Source: Locusta migratoria (taxonomy: Eukaryota > Arthropoda > Insecta > Orthoptera > Acrididae). From it: a stretch of 64,000 nt of DNA. The DNA is taken from positions 663,217,676-663,281,675 of the forward strand of contig CM048744.1 in NCBI GenBank assembly GCA_026315105.1, given 5' to 3'. Below the pieces are notes generated by a model. It ran no database searches, was not told the origin of the DNA, and saw nothing but the letters and a program-made list of their open reading frames with translations. A program made the translations under genes and the position numbers. Of the stretch, positions 21,713-32,900 are shown piece after piece (positions within the stretch are counted from its first letter, which is position 1; the number at the start of each line of letters is the position of its first letter).

Positions 21713-22587
21713 AGAATTTAGTAAAAAATCAGCGTCTTTGGTATCAATAATTTACAATACAACATGTCTGTGGGCGCTCAGTACAAGAAAAGAAAAAATA
21801 AAGTGTCAATTATTTCAAAAGTGAACGCCGCATATACATTTACCCCACTGTACGACAAATCTGTCGATGCCTTCATAGAAAAACGTTGCGTGGCCTATGG
21901 AGCCAGTCGTACCCAGGCGTACACGTCTCAGTCTGAAGCACATCGACCGCCACAAATATCTTTCTTCAGAGCTTCAGAAATACGTAAACTGCACGGGGAG
22001 CAGTCGAAGATGTGCGGAGGATGCATAAGGCGTGTCAGCGAAACTTCGCCAGCGCAGTGGAAACAACCTTGGGATGTAGCCGGCCATTATTCTACAACAG
22101 AGTGACGCCGTCATTCAACATTCCTGCGCGTTTAAACTTGAAGGGGCGCTTCAGTTTTTGCTTCGGCTTAATTGTAGCGCCGTGTTCCAGAAAATCAATG
22201 AGCTGTGGGCCGTTTAGGCAGGAAAAAGAAAAAAAAAAAAAGAAAAAAAAAAAAAAAAAAGTAAAGAGAGAGAAGGTCATCGCGAGTTGCCCTTGGAGTT
22301 TTTCTTCTTTTTCATGTGTTTGGCAAATCCATGTGCTATCATTGTTGGTACTGATGTTTGCTCTCCGGCTCAAAATGATGACACGAAGTTGCATGTGCAG
22401 TAACAGTACCAGAGAGAAAACGTCTCGTCTTACATTCTAGGTGCTGCAGTGGTTTGGACATACCTACTCTATCGGCATGAGCGCACAGATTTTCTGGGCC
22501 TTCAGATGCCAACAAGAGCCGAAAGTCTTCTATCGTTCGTTTTGAACGGCAGAAGTGGCAGAAGGGTAATGAGCCTCAACTACACAA
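21713..22587. other. unassigned, with A-rich tract
   Basis: Contains an A/G-rich tract at about 22225-22275. Plus-strand frames at 21764-22105 and 22012-22440 show no recognisable domain. Confidence 0.4.
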
Positions 22588-23070
22588 ATTTCCTGGCAGA
22601 TTCAAATTTTGTATCGGAACCGGGATTCGAACATAGGACCATTGCCTTTCCGTTGCAAGCGCTCTACAATCTGGGCTATTTCAGTTGCGGCCCACAATTT
22701 TAATCTGCCAGGAAGTTTCATACCAGCGCACACTCCGCTGCAGAGTGAATGTTTATTTCTGGAAACATCCCTTAGGCTGTGGTAAGCCATGTCTCCACCA
22801 TATCCTTTCTTCCAGGAGTGCTAGTACTGCAAGGTTCGTAGGAAAACTTCAGCGAAGTTTGGAATGCAGGAGGGAAGGTACTGTCAGAATTAAAGTTGTG
22901 AGGACAGATCGTGAAGCGTGCCGGGATAGCTCAGACGGTAGAGCGCTTAACCGCGAAATGCAAAGGTCCTAGGTTCGAATCCCGGTTCCGGAACACAATT
23001 TTAACATGCCAAGAAGTTTCATATCAGCGCACACTCAGCTGCAAAGTTAAAGTTTCATTCTGGCCTCACC
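22588..23070. repeat. foldback pair of tRNA-like repeats, family E
   Basis: The left head is on the minus strand (GGAACCGGGATTCGAA near 22616) and the right head on the plus strand (CCGGGATAGCTCAGACGGTA at 22920, GGTTCGAATCCCGGTTCCGG at 22971). Both are followed by AATTTTAA and AGTTTCATA then CAGCGCACACTC. The right head keeps good A- and B-boxes, but its acceptor stem does not pair fully. The pair at 26092-26420 has the same design. Confidence 0.7.
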
Positions 23071-23344
23071 TTCTGTTGTCTTACACTGACAAGCACCTGA
23101 CGTTCTCGAAATACACACGCGTAGGTGACATACTGTGCTTAGCACACACAGCAGGCATTCGAGCGTGAATTTCACTTTCCGACTGTTCTTACACAGTTAG
23201 AACCCGCACTGCATCTCGCTCTCCCTTTTTCCGGACTCCATAGTGAAAATGGACGCAACCATGACTTGCACCGTGCACGTTTGACAGACAAATACACAGA
23301 AACATTAGAGACAGTAGCTGCCATTGCGCATTCAAATTCGTCAA

Positions 23345-23435
23345 TGCAGAAAGCTGTCAATTTTTGCGGTAGTGGGATTCGAACTTCGATCTCCTCCTCA
23401 CAACGCGGTTGCGCTGTCCACTACGTCACCCGGAG
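23345..23435 (-). repeat. tRNA-like repeat head
   Basis: Minus strand: GGGTGACGTAGTGGACAGCG (A-box-like) and AAGTTCGAATCCCACTACCG (B-box-like) at tRNA spacing. No proper acceptor closure. Confidence 0.45.
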
Positions 23436-23593
23436 AGAAAGGTCATTACACCGGCACTGACTGTCCAAGTAAGAGAACACACATAGCTGACGTAGTGTTC
23501 CTAACACCATTACACGTGGCATTACGACCATTCCCCATACAGAAAGAGAAATGAAAGTAGGTTATGGCTTAAAGTTCCGACGACAGCATGCTC

Positions 23594-23790
23594 GCCGGCC
23601 GCGGTGGCCGAGGTGACTGAGGCGCTCCAGTCACGGTCAGCACGGCCACTACGGTCGGGGGTTCGAATCCCCCCTCGGGCATGGATATTTGTGCCGTCTT
23701 AGTTCGTAAGTAGTTCATAAGTAGTTTGTAAGTTTAGGGACTGATGACCCCGTAGTTAAGTCCCATATGCTTAACAAACATTTGAACATT
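23594..23790 (+). mobile_element. tRNA-derived SINE, family A, with TSD
   Basis: Full-length copy: GCCGGCCGCGGTGGCCGAG head, GGGGGTTCGAATCCCC B-box, CTCGGGCATGGATATTTGTG, GGGACTGATGACCCCG tail hairpin region and ACAAACATTTGAACA at the end. A 10-bp TSD, CAGCATGCTC, lies at 23584-23593 and 23791-23800. The head resembles a Leu/Ser-type tRNA. Confidence 0.95.
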
Positions 23791-23885
23791 CAGCATGCTC
23801 ATGGAGATCACACTGTTTTGAAAAAGACAGCGGGAGAAAATCATCCATGCCGTTTCAAAGAAAGCATCGCGCCGCTTACGTGAAA

Positions 23886-23972
23886 AAAGTTCAAATCTTT
23901 GTAAATTTAAGGGATTTAACTACGGTGGTCATCTGTCCCTAAGCTTACAAACTACTTACACTAACTTCAAGT
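23886..23972 (-). mobile_element. SINE tail fragment
   Basis: Only the shared 3' part remains (GTTCAAATCTTTGTAAATTT, then GGTCATCTGTCCCTAAGC), ending before the tRNA-like head. Severely 5' truncated. Confidence 0.75.
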
Positions 23973-24395
23973 ACCATTTTAATGCCATACGCATTCACAA
24001 AACGATAACATAGGACACAAGTGACCAGATGATAATATCCTAAGTGTATCGAAACCATTCGTCAGAAAAATGAAATAGGCCTGTGTTCGCTTAAATTCTG
24101 CATGCCCTTTTCGCTGTTTTTGAAACAGTGCCCTGATCTGTTTTGTGTACCAAGTGGGATCACCTCCTTCTTTTATTAATTTATTTGGTATAAAACTGTC
24201 AATTGCTGTCGATACCACTTCTTTGAATTTGAGACACATCTGGTCTACACCTACGTGGAGTGTTCACTTCGTCTTCTTCGGTGAAAGAATTTTCGAAAGC
24301 TGTGTCAGTCCCCTGCAGCAGTATTCCAGACATTAGTCGAGTCCATGCCACGTTACGGCAGTTCTGCGTGCTCGCGAGATTAGGCAGGTGTGTGT

Positions 24396-24400
<5 letters not shown>
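23973..24400 (-). pseudogene. LINE ORF2 linker fragment
   Basis: The minus-strand frame reads FKEVVSTAIDSFIPNKLIKE and GGDPTWYTKQIRALFQKQRKG. The IP.K and P.W.....R.L...R pattern is typical of the region between endonuclease and reverse transcriptase in LINE ORF2. An upstream frame (LLQGTDTAFENSFTEEDEV, about 24330-24260) appears to continue it across a frameshift. No catalytic residues are included. Confidence 0.5.

Positions 24401-24473
<73 letters not shown>
24389..24473 (+). repeat. compound microsatellite (TG)n(AG)n
   Basis: About 50 bases of TG repeat with two interruptions, followed by about 32 bases of AG repeat. Produces long artificial reading frames on both strands. Confidence 0.98.
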
Positions 24474-24477
<4 letters not shown>

Positions 24478-25904
24478 CCTGCCTTTCGAATTTCCCAGTG
24501 GGTGCCCCATCGACCAGACACAGTAGCGGAGCTAAACAAAACAGGACAGGACAGGACAGAATGCGAGTGACCGGATTGCGACAGCAATTAGTGGGCACGC
24601 CTTCGCTCCCAGGAGAGAACAGTGAAGGATTAGCCACGGTGAGCAGGACGCTCCCGCTCGGCCGAAACGCCACGTTCGCTCTCCGGGGGTCGGCGGACGA
24701 GCTGTTCCGCGGAAATGCGCTGCCATTTCACTGCCTGCGCCGTCTGAAATTAGGCGTGAAAGCGGCGGTGACCCAGGGTGCAGCAGCGAGACACAACAGG
24801 CAAACATCTCACCTGTGTTAGTATTGAGAAAGCGTCACCTTTATCTGGTAGCAGAATGCAGTGCTGTGTAACAAACCTAATCAAACGAAATAAACCGAGT
24901 CCGGGAGCCCGGTGACTCTTTTATACTAAGAGGTTTTTTTTCCGCGCGGGAATTGTGATATTCCTGGCCTGTGGCCACTTCATATTTCTGGCCGCTGGCC
25001 GTTTCTTTGCTAACGTTGTACGTATCTTAAATGCGGAAGAAAGACAGAAGTGCATCATATGTTGAAATGTGGGGTGGGGAGCAGTAGCATATGGCACAGT
25101 AGGTGCTGGTTCCCTTGGGAAAGCCCGCCTATGTTACTGGTGCTCTTCTCGCATTGGCTGCTGCATTTCACGTCACGTGATTTCTTTTGAAATTAGTTTT
25201 GTTCATTATATACTAAATATTAATTATTCAGAGCTGAGAATTTCTAATAAATATCTCTCAAGGACAAGCTAGGTTTTGACAGTTTAAAAAAGTTTAAGGT
25301 GCCTTCTCTTATTGTAACAAGAGAAGAGCGATTTTGCAGAAGGCGCGCGACGGCCCTGTTTTGGCGCGAAATAGAGCTTCAGGTGCCCTCTCGCAACGCG
25401 CCGCAGTTTCAGTCTCAAGCTGACCACTATACGCGCCGGACCGCGCCGGTCATGAGTAAAGATTTGTGTAATAGTGATAACAGTCGAGGTCTCAACATGA
25501 GCTATGGGCAGCATAGGCCGTGTCGTATTAACAAAATTGTTCATATTTAATTATTTATTTAAAAATGGCATCCCTGACAATTAAAAATCTCGCGAGTCGC
25601 TTCTTATGCTTCCATCATACAGAAATTATTTTAGCCTCACTTGTATGATGTAGAAGAACCGACGACCTGTGTGCTATATTCTGCGCTGGGGACACAACTA
25701 TAGAAGACAACAGGTTAGTCAGAACTCTGTGCTGTCCATAAAGACTTGGACAGCAACTACGGCACCTCGTGCGTACTGTAGGGCGGTACAAACGCACACT
25801 GCTACGCAACAGCATCCGCAAAGATGTGGAGGTTTTAGGGGACTTGTGGGAGGAAGCAGTACTAACTTCTCCGTCCGCAAACAAAACCCTAGGAAGCTTG
25901 TAGA
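24474..25904. other. unassigned, moderately GC-rich
   Basis: Contains four ACAGG-type pentamers near 24540-24560 and a GC-rich patch at 24600-24780. 25060-25550 has no match. Overlapping frames on both strands lack recognisable domains. Confidence 0.4.
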
Positions 25905-26088
25905 ATCACCGCGCAGTCTACGGCGTCTTGCTACGGATTGCGCGGCCGCTCCCGCCGGAGTTTCAGATCATCCCTCGGGCAGTGGATGTGTGCGCGTTGT
26001 CCTTACTGTAAGTTAGTGTAAATAGTTTGTAAGTCTAGGGACCGATGACCACAGCATTTTGGTGCAATAAGTTTACGAATATTTGAAA
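25905..26088 (+). mobile_element. diverged tRNA-derived SINE
   Basis: Degenerate head, then CCCTCGGGCAGTGGATGTGT, TAGTTTGTAAGTCTAGGGAC, CGATGACCACAGC and TTTACGAATATTTGAAA. Tail as in families A-C, but far more mutated. No TSD seen. Confidence 0.7.
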
Positions 26089-26091
26089 CTT

Positions 26092-26420
26092 ACTGGCAGA
26101 TTAAAATTGCGTGCCGGAACCGGGACTCGAACCTGGGACCTTTGCCTTTCGCGGGCAAGCGCACTACCGACTGTGTTATCCCGACACGACTAACGATGCC
26201 GCCTCACAACCTTACTTCCGCCAGTACCTCGCCTCCTACTTCGGTAGTGCGCTTGCTCGCGAAAGACAAAGGTCCCAGGTTCGAGTCCCGGTTCCGGCAC
26301 ACAATTTTAATCTGCCAGGGTGTTTCCATATCAGCGCACACTCCGCTGCAGAGTGAAATTTCATTCTGGAAACATCCCATAGGCTGTGGCTATCCCATGT
26401 CTCCACCATATCCTTTTAAC
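26092..26420. repeat. foldback pair of tRNA-like repeats, family E
   Basis: The left arm (26092-26186, minus) and right arm (26238-26318, plus) are inverse copies through TGGCAGATTAAAATT, GCCGGAACCGGGACTCGAAC and AAAGGTC. The right side continues into CAGCGCACACTCCGCTGCAG and CATTCTGGAAACATCCCATA, which match 22730-22770. Confidence 0.8.
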
Positions 26421-27482
26421 GATATTACGAAACACACACAAAAGTGTGACGCAAGTGAGAAGATTTAAAACTCTTCTTGTAGAAAGAAAATAGTGTGACA
26501 GGATGGAAAACAATAGATAAACCGGCTGTGAATGAAACACGTCGATTTTCACCTGATTGCTTCTTCAGTTTACTCCATGGGACAGAAAGATTTCGTAGTC
26601 CTGACAGAGTACAGCACATTAAATCTGAAGAGAGTTATTTACATTCGTGCACCCTCATCAGAACAGCACACGGACCATTTACTGCACTTGAAGAACACGC
26701 CACGGTAAAGCATATCCCTCCTAAATTCGACTGCAAACGGAGCGAAACGTATCGGAGTAAGGAACGATGTGCTGCGTTGACCGGCACTAAAGCCTCTTGA
26801 GGATTACGGTGCCCATATATCACCTGACTGGCCGCACATTAATGTCGAACGGGGTCAGCGGCCTTGTCATAAACGTCAAACGCGATATGGCGTGACGGGA
26901 TAGGCAATGCGCCCGCGTTCCCACTACCATTCTCCACGTGGAGAGCGGACAGCCGAATATCTATCGAATTTATTACCAGTCGCCAGCTACATTAGTTACA
27001 GGTTTTCGTGACCTACTTTCGTAATAGTTTATGAAATTACAGTCATTTCGAGCGAATACTTGCCGTCGTCACGTACCTTCATTTTAGTACAACGGAGTAA
27101 GAAATTATAATAAATCTATTATTCGGGGTCATTTTAGGCAAGAGAATATCTGAATTCTACAGCGAAACCTATTCCTTGTATTTCAGATGAAATTACCTGC
27201 TACAGAAGTCATTTAACGTTGTTTGCAGACATGCTTGTTCACTGAAGAATTACCAATGTAAATTCGGGGAAGGAAATTCGCACAAAAGGAATCCATGTTT
27301 GGTTAAACAACTCGAGAGTACAGTATTCAAAAATGAAGCATATTATTCTCTGAATATAGATATTGTTTTAGACCTGTCTAGCAGAATGTATGACGAGCTA
27401 CAACAATCGTTATCTGGATCTTACTAAAACATTAACATAAAAAAAGGTAAAAGTATCTTGTCTTTTTTTATAGGACCTATAC
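26421..27482. other. unassigned
   Basis: Ordinary composition and no recognisable domain. CCGGGTGAGTCACCTAACTT at 27483 resembles a mariner-class terminal repeat, but no right end was found. Confidence 0.4.
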
Positions 27483-27570
27483 CGGGTGAGTCACCTAACT
27501 TCACCACTGGTAATATCTCGTAAACCACAACAAATATTTAATAACTAATTCCGCAGACCGAGAGTGAGGA

Positions 27571-27754
27571 GCCGGCCGCGGTGGCCGAGGGGACTGAGGC
27601 GCTTCAGTCACGGTCTGCTCGGCCACTATGGTCGGGGGTTCGAATCCCCCCTCGGGCATGGATATTTGTGCCGTCCTAGTTCGTAAGTAGTTTCTAAGTT
27701 TAGGGACTGATGACCCCGTAGTTGAGTCCCATAAGCTTTACAAACATTTTTGAA
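27571..27754 (+). mobile_element. SINE family A, with TSD
   Basis: Complete head and tail. An 8-bp TSD, AGTGAGGA, lies at 27563-27570 and 27755-27762. A short internal deletion in the AGTAGTTCATAAGTAG part of the tail sets it apart from the 23594 copy. Confidence 0.92.
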
Positions 27755-27923
27755 AGTGAGGAGAGGGTCTGGTGTAATTGGTTAATACAAACCATTAAAA
27801 ATGGACGGAAGTATGCTTTTTAACACAGACATATGGTTTGTTTAGTGGAAACTATTTTTATTTTTAGTACAACTGAAAACAGGAAAACATACTTAAGTAA
27901 TCATGTTTGCTACATTGTAAAAT

Positions 27924-28116
27924 GCCGGCCGCGGTGGCCGCGGGGACTGAGGCGCTTCAGTCAAGGTCTGCACGGCCACTACGGTCGGGGGTTCGAATCT
28001 CCCCTCGGGCATGGATATTTGTGCCGTCCTAGTTCGTAAGTAGTTCATAAGTAGTTTGTAAGTTTAGGGATTGATGACCCCGTAGTTAAGTCCCATAGAC
28101 TATACAAACATTTTGA
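27924..28116 (+). mobile_element. SINE family A, with TSD
   Basis: Complete copy with a 12-bp TSD, ACATTGTAAAAT, at 27912-27923 and 28117-28128. The B-box has one change (GAATCTCCCC). Confidence 0.95.
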
Positions 28117-28191
28117 ACATTGTAAAATGTTAATTAAATCCAGACTTATTGTAACCTAAAGTTTATGCTTGAGTAACTAAAAATTCAGAAT

Positions 28192-28385
28192 GTTGAAATG
28201 TTTGTAGAGCTTATGGGACTTAACTACGGGGTCATCAGTCCCTAAACGTACAAACTACTTATCAACTAGCTAATACTAATGACGGCACAAATATCGATGC
28301 CCGAGAGGGGATTCGAACCCCCGACCGTAGAGGCTGTGCAGACTGTGACTGGCGCGCCGCAGTCCCCTCGACCACCGCGGCCGGC
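28192..28385 (-). mobile_element. SINE family A
   Basis: Complete minus-strand copy ending GGCCGGC at 28385. Tail starts near 28192. No TSD could be recognised, suggesting an older insertion. Confidence 0.9.
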
Positions 28386-28689
28386 ATTTAGACTGTGGCA
28401 GGCTGTCAACATTTGTAGGGACACATATGCCTCTTGTTTTGTAGTTTGGAGTATAGCTGAGGAAACAGAAAAACTCTTAAAACACTTCATTACTAGTTTG
28501 TCTAAAAATTACCGTTAAAATGATATACAGAACGACAAACATAGATCATTTCTGCAATGTATTAGGCATAATAAAAAGATACTGTCCCATTATTCAACTG
28601 ACAGAAATTTGGTGAAAATAGCTAACACCATTATGAAGATATATGTACCTAATGTTCTGAAAATGTAGTTTCGAGAAAATGAGAAAAGA

Positions 28690-29110
28690 ATGTTCACAGT
28701 GTCTTTGACTCACAGTATGCCTCTTTCAGAACATTCGAGAACATCTTGCTGGCCAGCTGCTTCCTTATTCTCTGCAGACTTTTTCAGAGTCTTTTCCTTA
28801 TTCTGGACTCTAGTGTTGGCTTCCTCAGCGTTAGTCGCTGCCGATCTATGGCAGCAGCAGCTATCTCATTATTTGATGGTTCGATGCCTAATTTGTCCAT
28901 TACTTTTGTCCTGCTGATTACACGATCATTACATAACAGCCTCCATCACAGCTATTTTAAGTACCGTCCAGCCTACAAACACCTGTTTTCGGTACTCATT
29001 GCCACATGCAGCTGTACGGCTATGTAATTTTTTATCTGCAAGGTCCCTGTATATTGATTTCATTGTTTCCATGACTGTGGAACATGGTATGTTTACAGTG
29101 ATATTCCTTG
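28690..29110 (-). pseudogene. unrecognised transposon-like coding remnant
   Basis: Minus-strand frames read VNIPCSTVMETMKSIYRDLA (about 29095) and later KVMDKLGIEPSNNEIAAAAI and DRQRLTLRKPTLESRIRKRL, separated by a frame change and a stop. The second part resembles a basic, helical segment (hydrophobic block, GI.P...N, ID..R, K/R-rich end) present in repeated proteins of arthropod transposons, but I cannot name the family. Could also be chance. Confidence 0.3.
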
Positions 29111-29123
29111 CCTGAAGCATCAG

Positions 29124-29323
29124 AATGTTCAAATGTTTGTAAATCTATTGGACCAAACTGCGTGGTCATCAGTCCGTAGCTTACAAACTACTTAATCTAA
29201 GATAAACTAACCTAAGGACAACACACACACACCCATGCCCCAGGGAGGACTCGAACCTCCGACGGCGAGCAACCACGCGCTCCGCAGCGAGGCGCCTTAG
29301 ACCGCTCGGCTACTCCACCGCGG
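29124..29323 (-). mobile_element. SINE family B, full length, with TSD
   Basis: A 13-bp TSD, CCTGAAGCATCAG, lies at 29111-29123 and 29324-29336. The minus-strand head GCCGCGGTGGAGTAGCCGAG keeps an A-box, and GGAGGTTCGAGTCCTCC is a fine B-box. This copy defines the complete family B. Confidence 0.95.
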
Positions 29324-29587
29324 CCTGAAGCATCAGCGTGGCCAGTGTACAAACATTTGTTCAAAGAGTTTAAGACTATACTAACTACTTAAAAGTAAGT
29401 AACCCATACATATTTGGAAACATAAGAAATTTGTCTTTCAGTGGGAGGCAGAAATTTGTTCTCGATATTTCAGTGATTTTCACGTCCAGGTCCCCCTTAA
29501 GTCATATCTCGATCCACTACACAAACTTCCATGTTCCGTTACAAATACGAATCAACGTTACTAAGGCTTTCCATTAGCGGAATAACA

Positions 29588-29784
29588 AAAATTCAAATGT
29601 TTGTATAGGTTATGGGACTTACCTACGGGGTCGTCAGTCCCTAAACTTACAAACTACTTATGAACTAGCTGATACTAAGGACGGCACAAATACCCATGCC
29701 CGAGGGGGGATTCGAACCCCCGACCGTACTGGCCGTGAAGACCGTGACTGGCGCGCCGCAGTCTCCTAGGCTATCGCGGCCGGC
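29588..29784 (-). mobile_element. SINE family A, with TSD
   Basis: An 11-bp TSD, GCGGAATAACA, lies at 29577-29587 and 29785-29795. Complete copy. Confidence 0.95.
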
Positions 29785-29795
29785 GCGGAATAACA

Positions 29796-30766
29796 GCCCA
29801 GCCAAGAACGTTAACGGGAACTATCCGTGCCTTATACTCGCCTTCAGTTTAATATTTCTATTGCTATTCGTCTATAGCACAGCATCCTAAAATATTTAAT
29901 CCTCCTCCTGAAACACCATCTCTATGAAATGGCGTGAACGTAAAAGGAAGTTGTTCTGAAAATGGCGTGTTTTGAGGACAACTTGTTGGCGTGTGGTACT
30001 GAGAAACGGGCCGAGATTCAAATCGTTGCGGTACTTGATAAGACGAGGCTGCAGGCGACTCAGTTAAGTGTGTGAAGCGGCGAGCGTGTGTAGAGAGGCT
30101 GCCCGCGCCTGACGTATGTCGCGTCCTGGCCGGGGACTTTGTGAGCAGCGTGTGCCCGCGGTCGAGGTCAGAGGTCAGGAGTCAGCCCGCGGGCGGCGGA
30201 GGGGGCGGGGGTGGGGGGGGAGGTACAGTAATAGCAGGAGAGGGGGGGGGGGCGGCCACAGAAACACTCAGACCGTGCCCGCCGTCGCTTTGTCAGTCAC
30301 ATTCCACATTTCGGTTCGCTTAAGCCCTTTCTATACGAGACGCGCAACACGCACAAGAAAGTCGTTGTCAGCTGCAACGCACCTTGCGATAGACCGCCGA
30401 ACTACAAAGAAGCGTTCAAACAGTCCGCATTTGTCGAATCGTCTGCTTCACGTGTCTACTTGGTTTGTTGTCAAATTACAGCAAATGAGTTAAGATCACT
30501 TTTCGAAACTGTAAGACATATTATGACTAGCTTAAACCCGCGGCTCCGCTCGCGTGTTGGTTGATTATGATAGATATCTTTCAGTAGTGTGCTATGATAC
30601 TGGTTTTGAAGGATGAAATGAAATACAATACCTTTTTTAGAAACAAACTTTTTTAAACAACATTCGAATAAAAAAATAAAATTATGTGAAGTGCTTAATG
30701 ATCGATATCTATAAATGTGAATGTCTGTTCGGTGTACATTTATCACGTCTGAACCACAAGACATAA
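29796..30766. other. GC-rich island with long G-runs, then AT-rich DNA
   Basis: 30060-30310 is CpG-rich, with several G-runs of 4-10 between 30190 and 30255 that could form G-quadruplexes. An AGGTACAG near 30221 resembles a splice donor. Reading frames there are compositional and show no domain. It could be a host promoter or first exon. Nothing downstream supports a gene. Confidence 0.35.
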
Positions 30767-30848
30767 AGAGCTAAAAATTTGTATAGTTACTAATGTCTAC
30801 CCGGGGAAGGCTTTAGGCACGGTTTTATGGCGATCGGATAGCTATTTA
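30767..30848 (+). repeat. partial copy of Helitron 5' region
   Basis: TTTGTATAGTTACTAAT, then GGTTTTATGGCGATCGGATA, match 30890-30965 inside the Helitron that follows. It is a partial tandem copy directly in front of the Helitron's TC end. Confidence 0.65.
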
Positions 30849-31940
30849 TCTATATATATAAAAGTGAAACGACAAGACGCAGAGACTTAAATATTTGTAC
30901 AGTTACTAATTTATACCTGAGTAAGTTTTTAGGCAAGGTTTTATAGCGACCTGATAGATATTTAGTAATTTGAAGAATATAACGCGAAATGCACAACAAT
31001 AATTACTCTCTGAAAATTATATTTACTCTTTGAAAATGGTTTTATTGGTTGCATTGTTGCTTGATGGTTGCTAATGATAAAAGGGTGGAGTATATTGGGA
31101 TGGAAAGTTATCGGTGTATATAAAATTCAACGTATAGGTGTGTTAATATTTCGCTCTGCACCGACAACTACAGAATGCAAACGAATTGTCTGTGCGTAAA
31201 TGTTGTCCGAAGTCTCCCGATGTACACCATGGCAGTTCCATGCCGATAACTATAGGAGGGTGGAAGATATGATGCTTGAAAGTCGTCAAATTATAAAAAA
31301 ATTCGGACTGAAGGCCAGCAATGACGTTTGCGAGTCTATAGCAAGGAGGTTACATACAGCGAAATGTGATGCCACAGACCATATCTTTGGTCTATGTGTG
31401 CTACAATGTCTTCAGCTCTTTCTCTGTAAGGATAAGCATACGAATAAGAAAAAATAAGAATAAATAAATAAAGCAGTAAAAACCATCAAGAGAACAAACT
31501 ATGCTAACGGCATACTACGCCTTCCACATCGCTTCAACGGATTCTGCACAAATCTATCGTTTTATTCCGATATTGATGAAATTTTGCACACTCTACCACA
31601 AAAGCAAGAGAAATGTCACTGTCTGCATAAAATTGCCTTCGGTGCATGGTGAAGGGTACTTAACGTACTGAATTTTACAAAATGCATAGTGTTGCCCCAA
31701 TCTTTATGAATTTTTGCACACATGACATTTGAACCAAGAGGAAGATCACTGGATACATAAATATTTGTATGGTACATGATAGAGGGTATCTTGCAGAAAA
31801 CTTTGCCGAGTGAGGGAAAGGTGGAAACGACCAGAGAGATGGGAGAGAAAGAGGTGGATGCAGAGAGAGGGCGGAAGGGGATGTGGACTAAGAGTGTGTG
31901 GGATACATAAACACCCGGGCAACGCCGGGTTTACAGCTAG
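30849..31940 (+). mobile_element. non-autonomous Helitron
   Basis: Begins TCTATATATATAAAAG after an A and ends CTAG before a T, the A/T host site used by Helitrons. A 6-bp hairpin ACCCGG/CCGGGT with a GCAACG loop sits at 31913-31930, six bases before the terminal CTAG. There is no TSD and there are no inverted ends, as expected. The interior has no Rep/helicase frame. Helitrons move by rolling circle using enzymes from autonomous relatives. Confidence 0.85.
31262..31470 (+). repeat. inverted repeat, left arm (inside Helitron)
   Basis: Diverged reverse complement of 32383-32571, sharing GAAAGTCGTCAAA, AGCAAGGAGGTTACATACAG and CAGCTCTTTCTCTGTAAGGA. The right arm lies outside the Helitron end, so the two arms probably come from two related Helitrons in opposite orientation. 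Confidence 0.8.
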
Positions 31941-32056
31941 TTTACAATAAATAATACATACATTATTCCTTATAGCCTGTGTTGCTATATCTCAACACGT
32001 ATGGTGAGAGTAATGTCCAAATTAATTTTAATTTCATTTTAGGGCATTCTAGTAAA

Positions 32057-32257
32057 CTACCTTATTTGTAGTATTGTTTGGAGCGTAAATGTAGAGACTT
32101 TTAAGGTTGCCCACCCTTGAGAAAGTTGACCGTGTGAAATACACGAGGGCTGTAAATGGATTCCTGCGACGTTTAATAATTGTCCTCGAGCTTTGTTAAT
32201 TGTCATGGAAAAATCTAGACGAACTGGAAACTGAAGTCTTTTGAACTGAAATGGCAT
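32057..32257 (-). pseudogene. Helitron PIF1-like helicase C-terminus
   Basis: The frame reads FQFKRLQFPVRLDFSMTINK then ARGQLLNVAGIHL, SHGQL. QFPV.LAFAMTINK.QGQ..  and SHGQLYVA.SR are the last conserved motifs of the PIF1-like helicase in autonomous Helitrons. Here GWATLKVSTF replaces the expected VA.SRV, and the rest of the protein is missing. The neighbouring Helitron and inverted arms suggest this is the edge of a related autonomous copy on the minus strand. Confidence 0.75.
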
Positions 32258-32382
32258 ATCTGAAGGGATTAAAGGAAATTCAACAATAATGATTGTAATA
32301 ATGTCACAGATCGATCACTTGATGTAATGCGCGAAACGTCAAATCGATTTTTAAAAGAGATGTATTAAAAGTAATTTCTTTT

Positions 32383-32571
32383 TTACTGTTTTATTATTTA
32401 TTCTTATATTTCCTTACAGAGAAAGAGCTGAAGTCATTTTAGCACGCATAGACCAAAGTTGTGGTCTGTGGCATCACGTTTCGCTGTATGTAACCTCCTT
32501 GCTATAGAGTCGCTGGCCTTCAGTCCGATGTTTTTTTTATAGTTTGACGACTTTCAACCACCATATCTTCC
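32383..32571 (-). repeat. inverted repeat, right arm
   Basis: Partner of 31262-31470. Lies upstream of the helicase remnant on the minus strand. Confidence 0.8.
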
Positions 32572-32574
32572 ACC

Positions 32575-32900
32575 CCCTGATTAAGATTAGATGGGTAGAT
32601 CACGTGACTAATGAGGAGGTGTTTAACCGAATTGGGGAGAAAAGGAGTTTCTGGCATATCCTGACTAAGAGAAGGGATAGATTGGTAGGACACATTCTGA
32701 GACATCAAGGAATTGTGAACTTAGCATTGGAAGGAAGTGTGTGGGGTAAAAATTGTAGAGGGAGACCGAGGGACGAATATAGTAAGCAGTTCCAAAAGGG
32801 TGTAGGTTGCCAAACATATTCTCAGATGAAGAGACTTGCACAGGACAGGGTAGCGTGGAGTGTCTGCGGACTGAAGACCACAACAACAACAACAGCGATC
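32575..32900 (+). pseudogene. LINE 3' end: reverse transcriptase C-terminal region
   Basis: The frame reads KIRWVDHVTNEEVFNRIG, RRDRLVGHILRHQGIVNLAL, RGRPRDEYSKQ. This is the arginine-rich C-terminus shared by many insect endonuclease/reverse-transcriptase LINEs. The element ends in an ACAACAACAAC tail (32879-32894) without poly(A). Other 3' ends of the same family lie at 35895-36385 and 40325-40700. 5' truncated. Confidence 0.8.

Noticed and set aside
22919..22993. A functional tRNA gene
   Set aside because: A- and B-boxes are good, but the acceptor stem does not pair properly, and the sequence recurs at 26092-26318 with the same repeat tail. It is a SINE head.
23594..23790. Hammerhead motif in the SINE tail (ACTGATGACC)
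   Set aside because: CTGATGA occurs but is not followed by a stem and GAAA. The bases instead form a GGGAC/GTCCC hairpin.
24204..24821. Long reading frames at 24.2-24.8 kb
   Set aside because: They are created by the TG/AG microsatellite, which is open in several frames on both strands.
27571..29784. A CRISPR-like array because of repeated similar units
   Set aside because: The units are about 195-bp dispersed SINEs in both orientations with individual TSDs, in a eukaryotic setting.
30072..30493. Glycine-rich protein frames
   Set aside because: Both frames are produced by the G-runs. There is no domain, signal peptide or supporting context.
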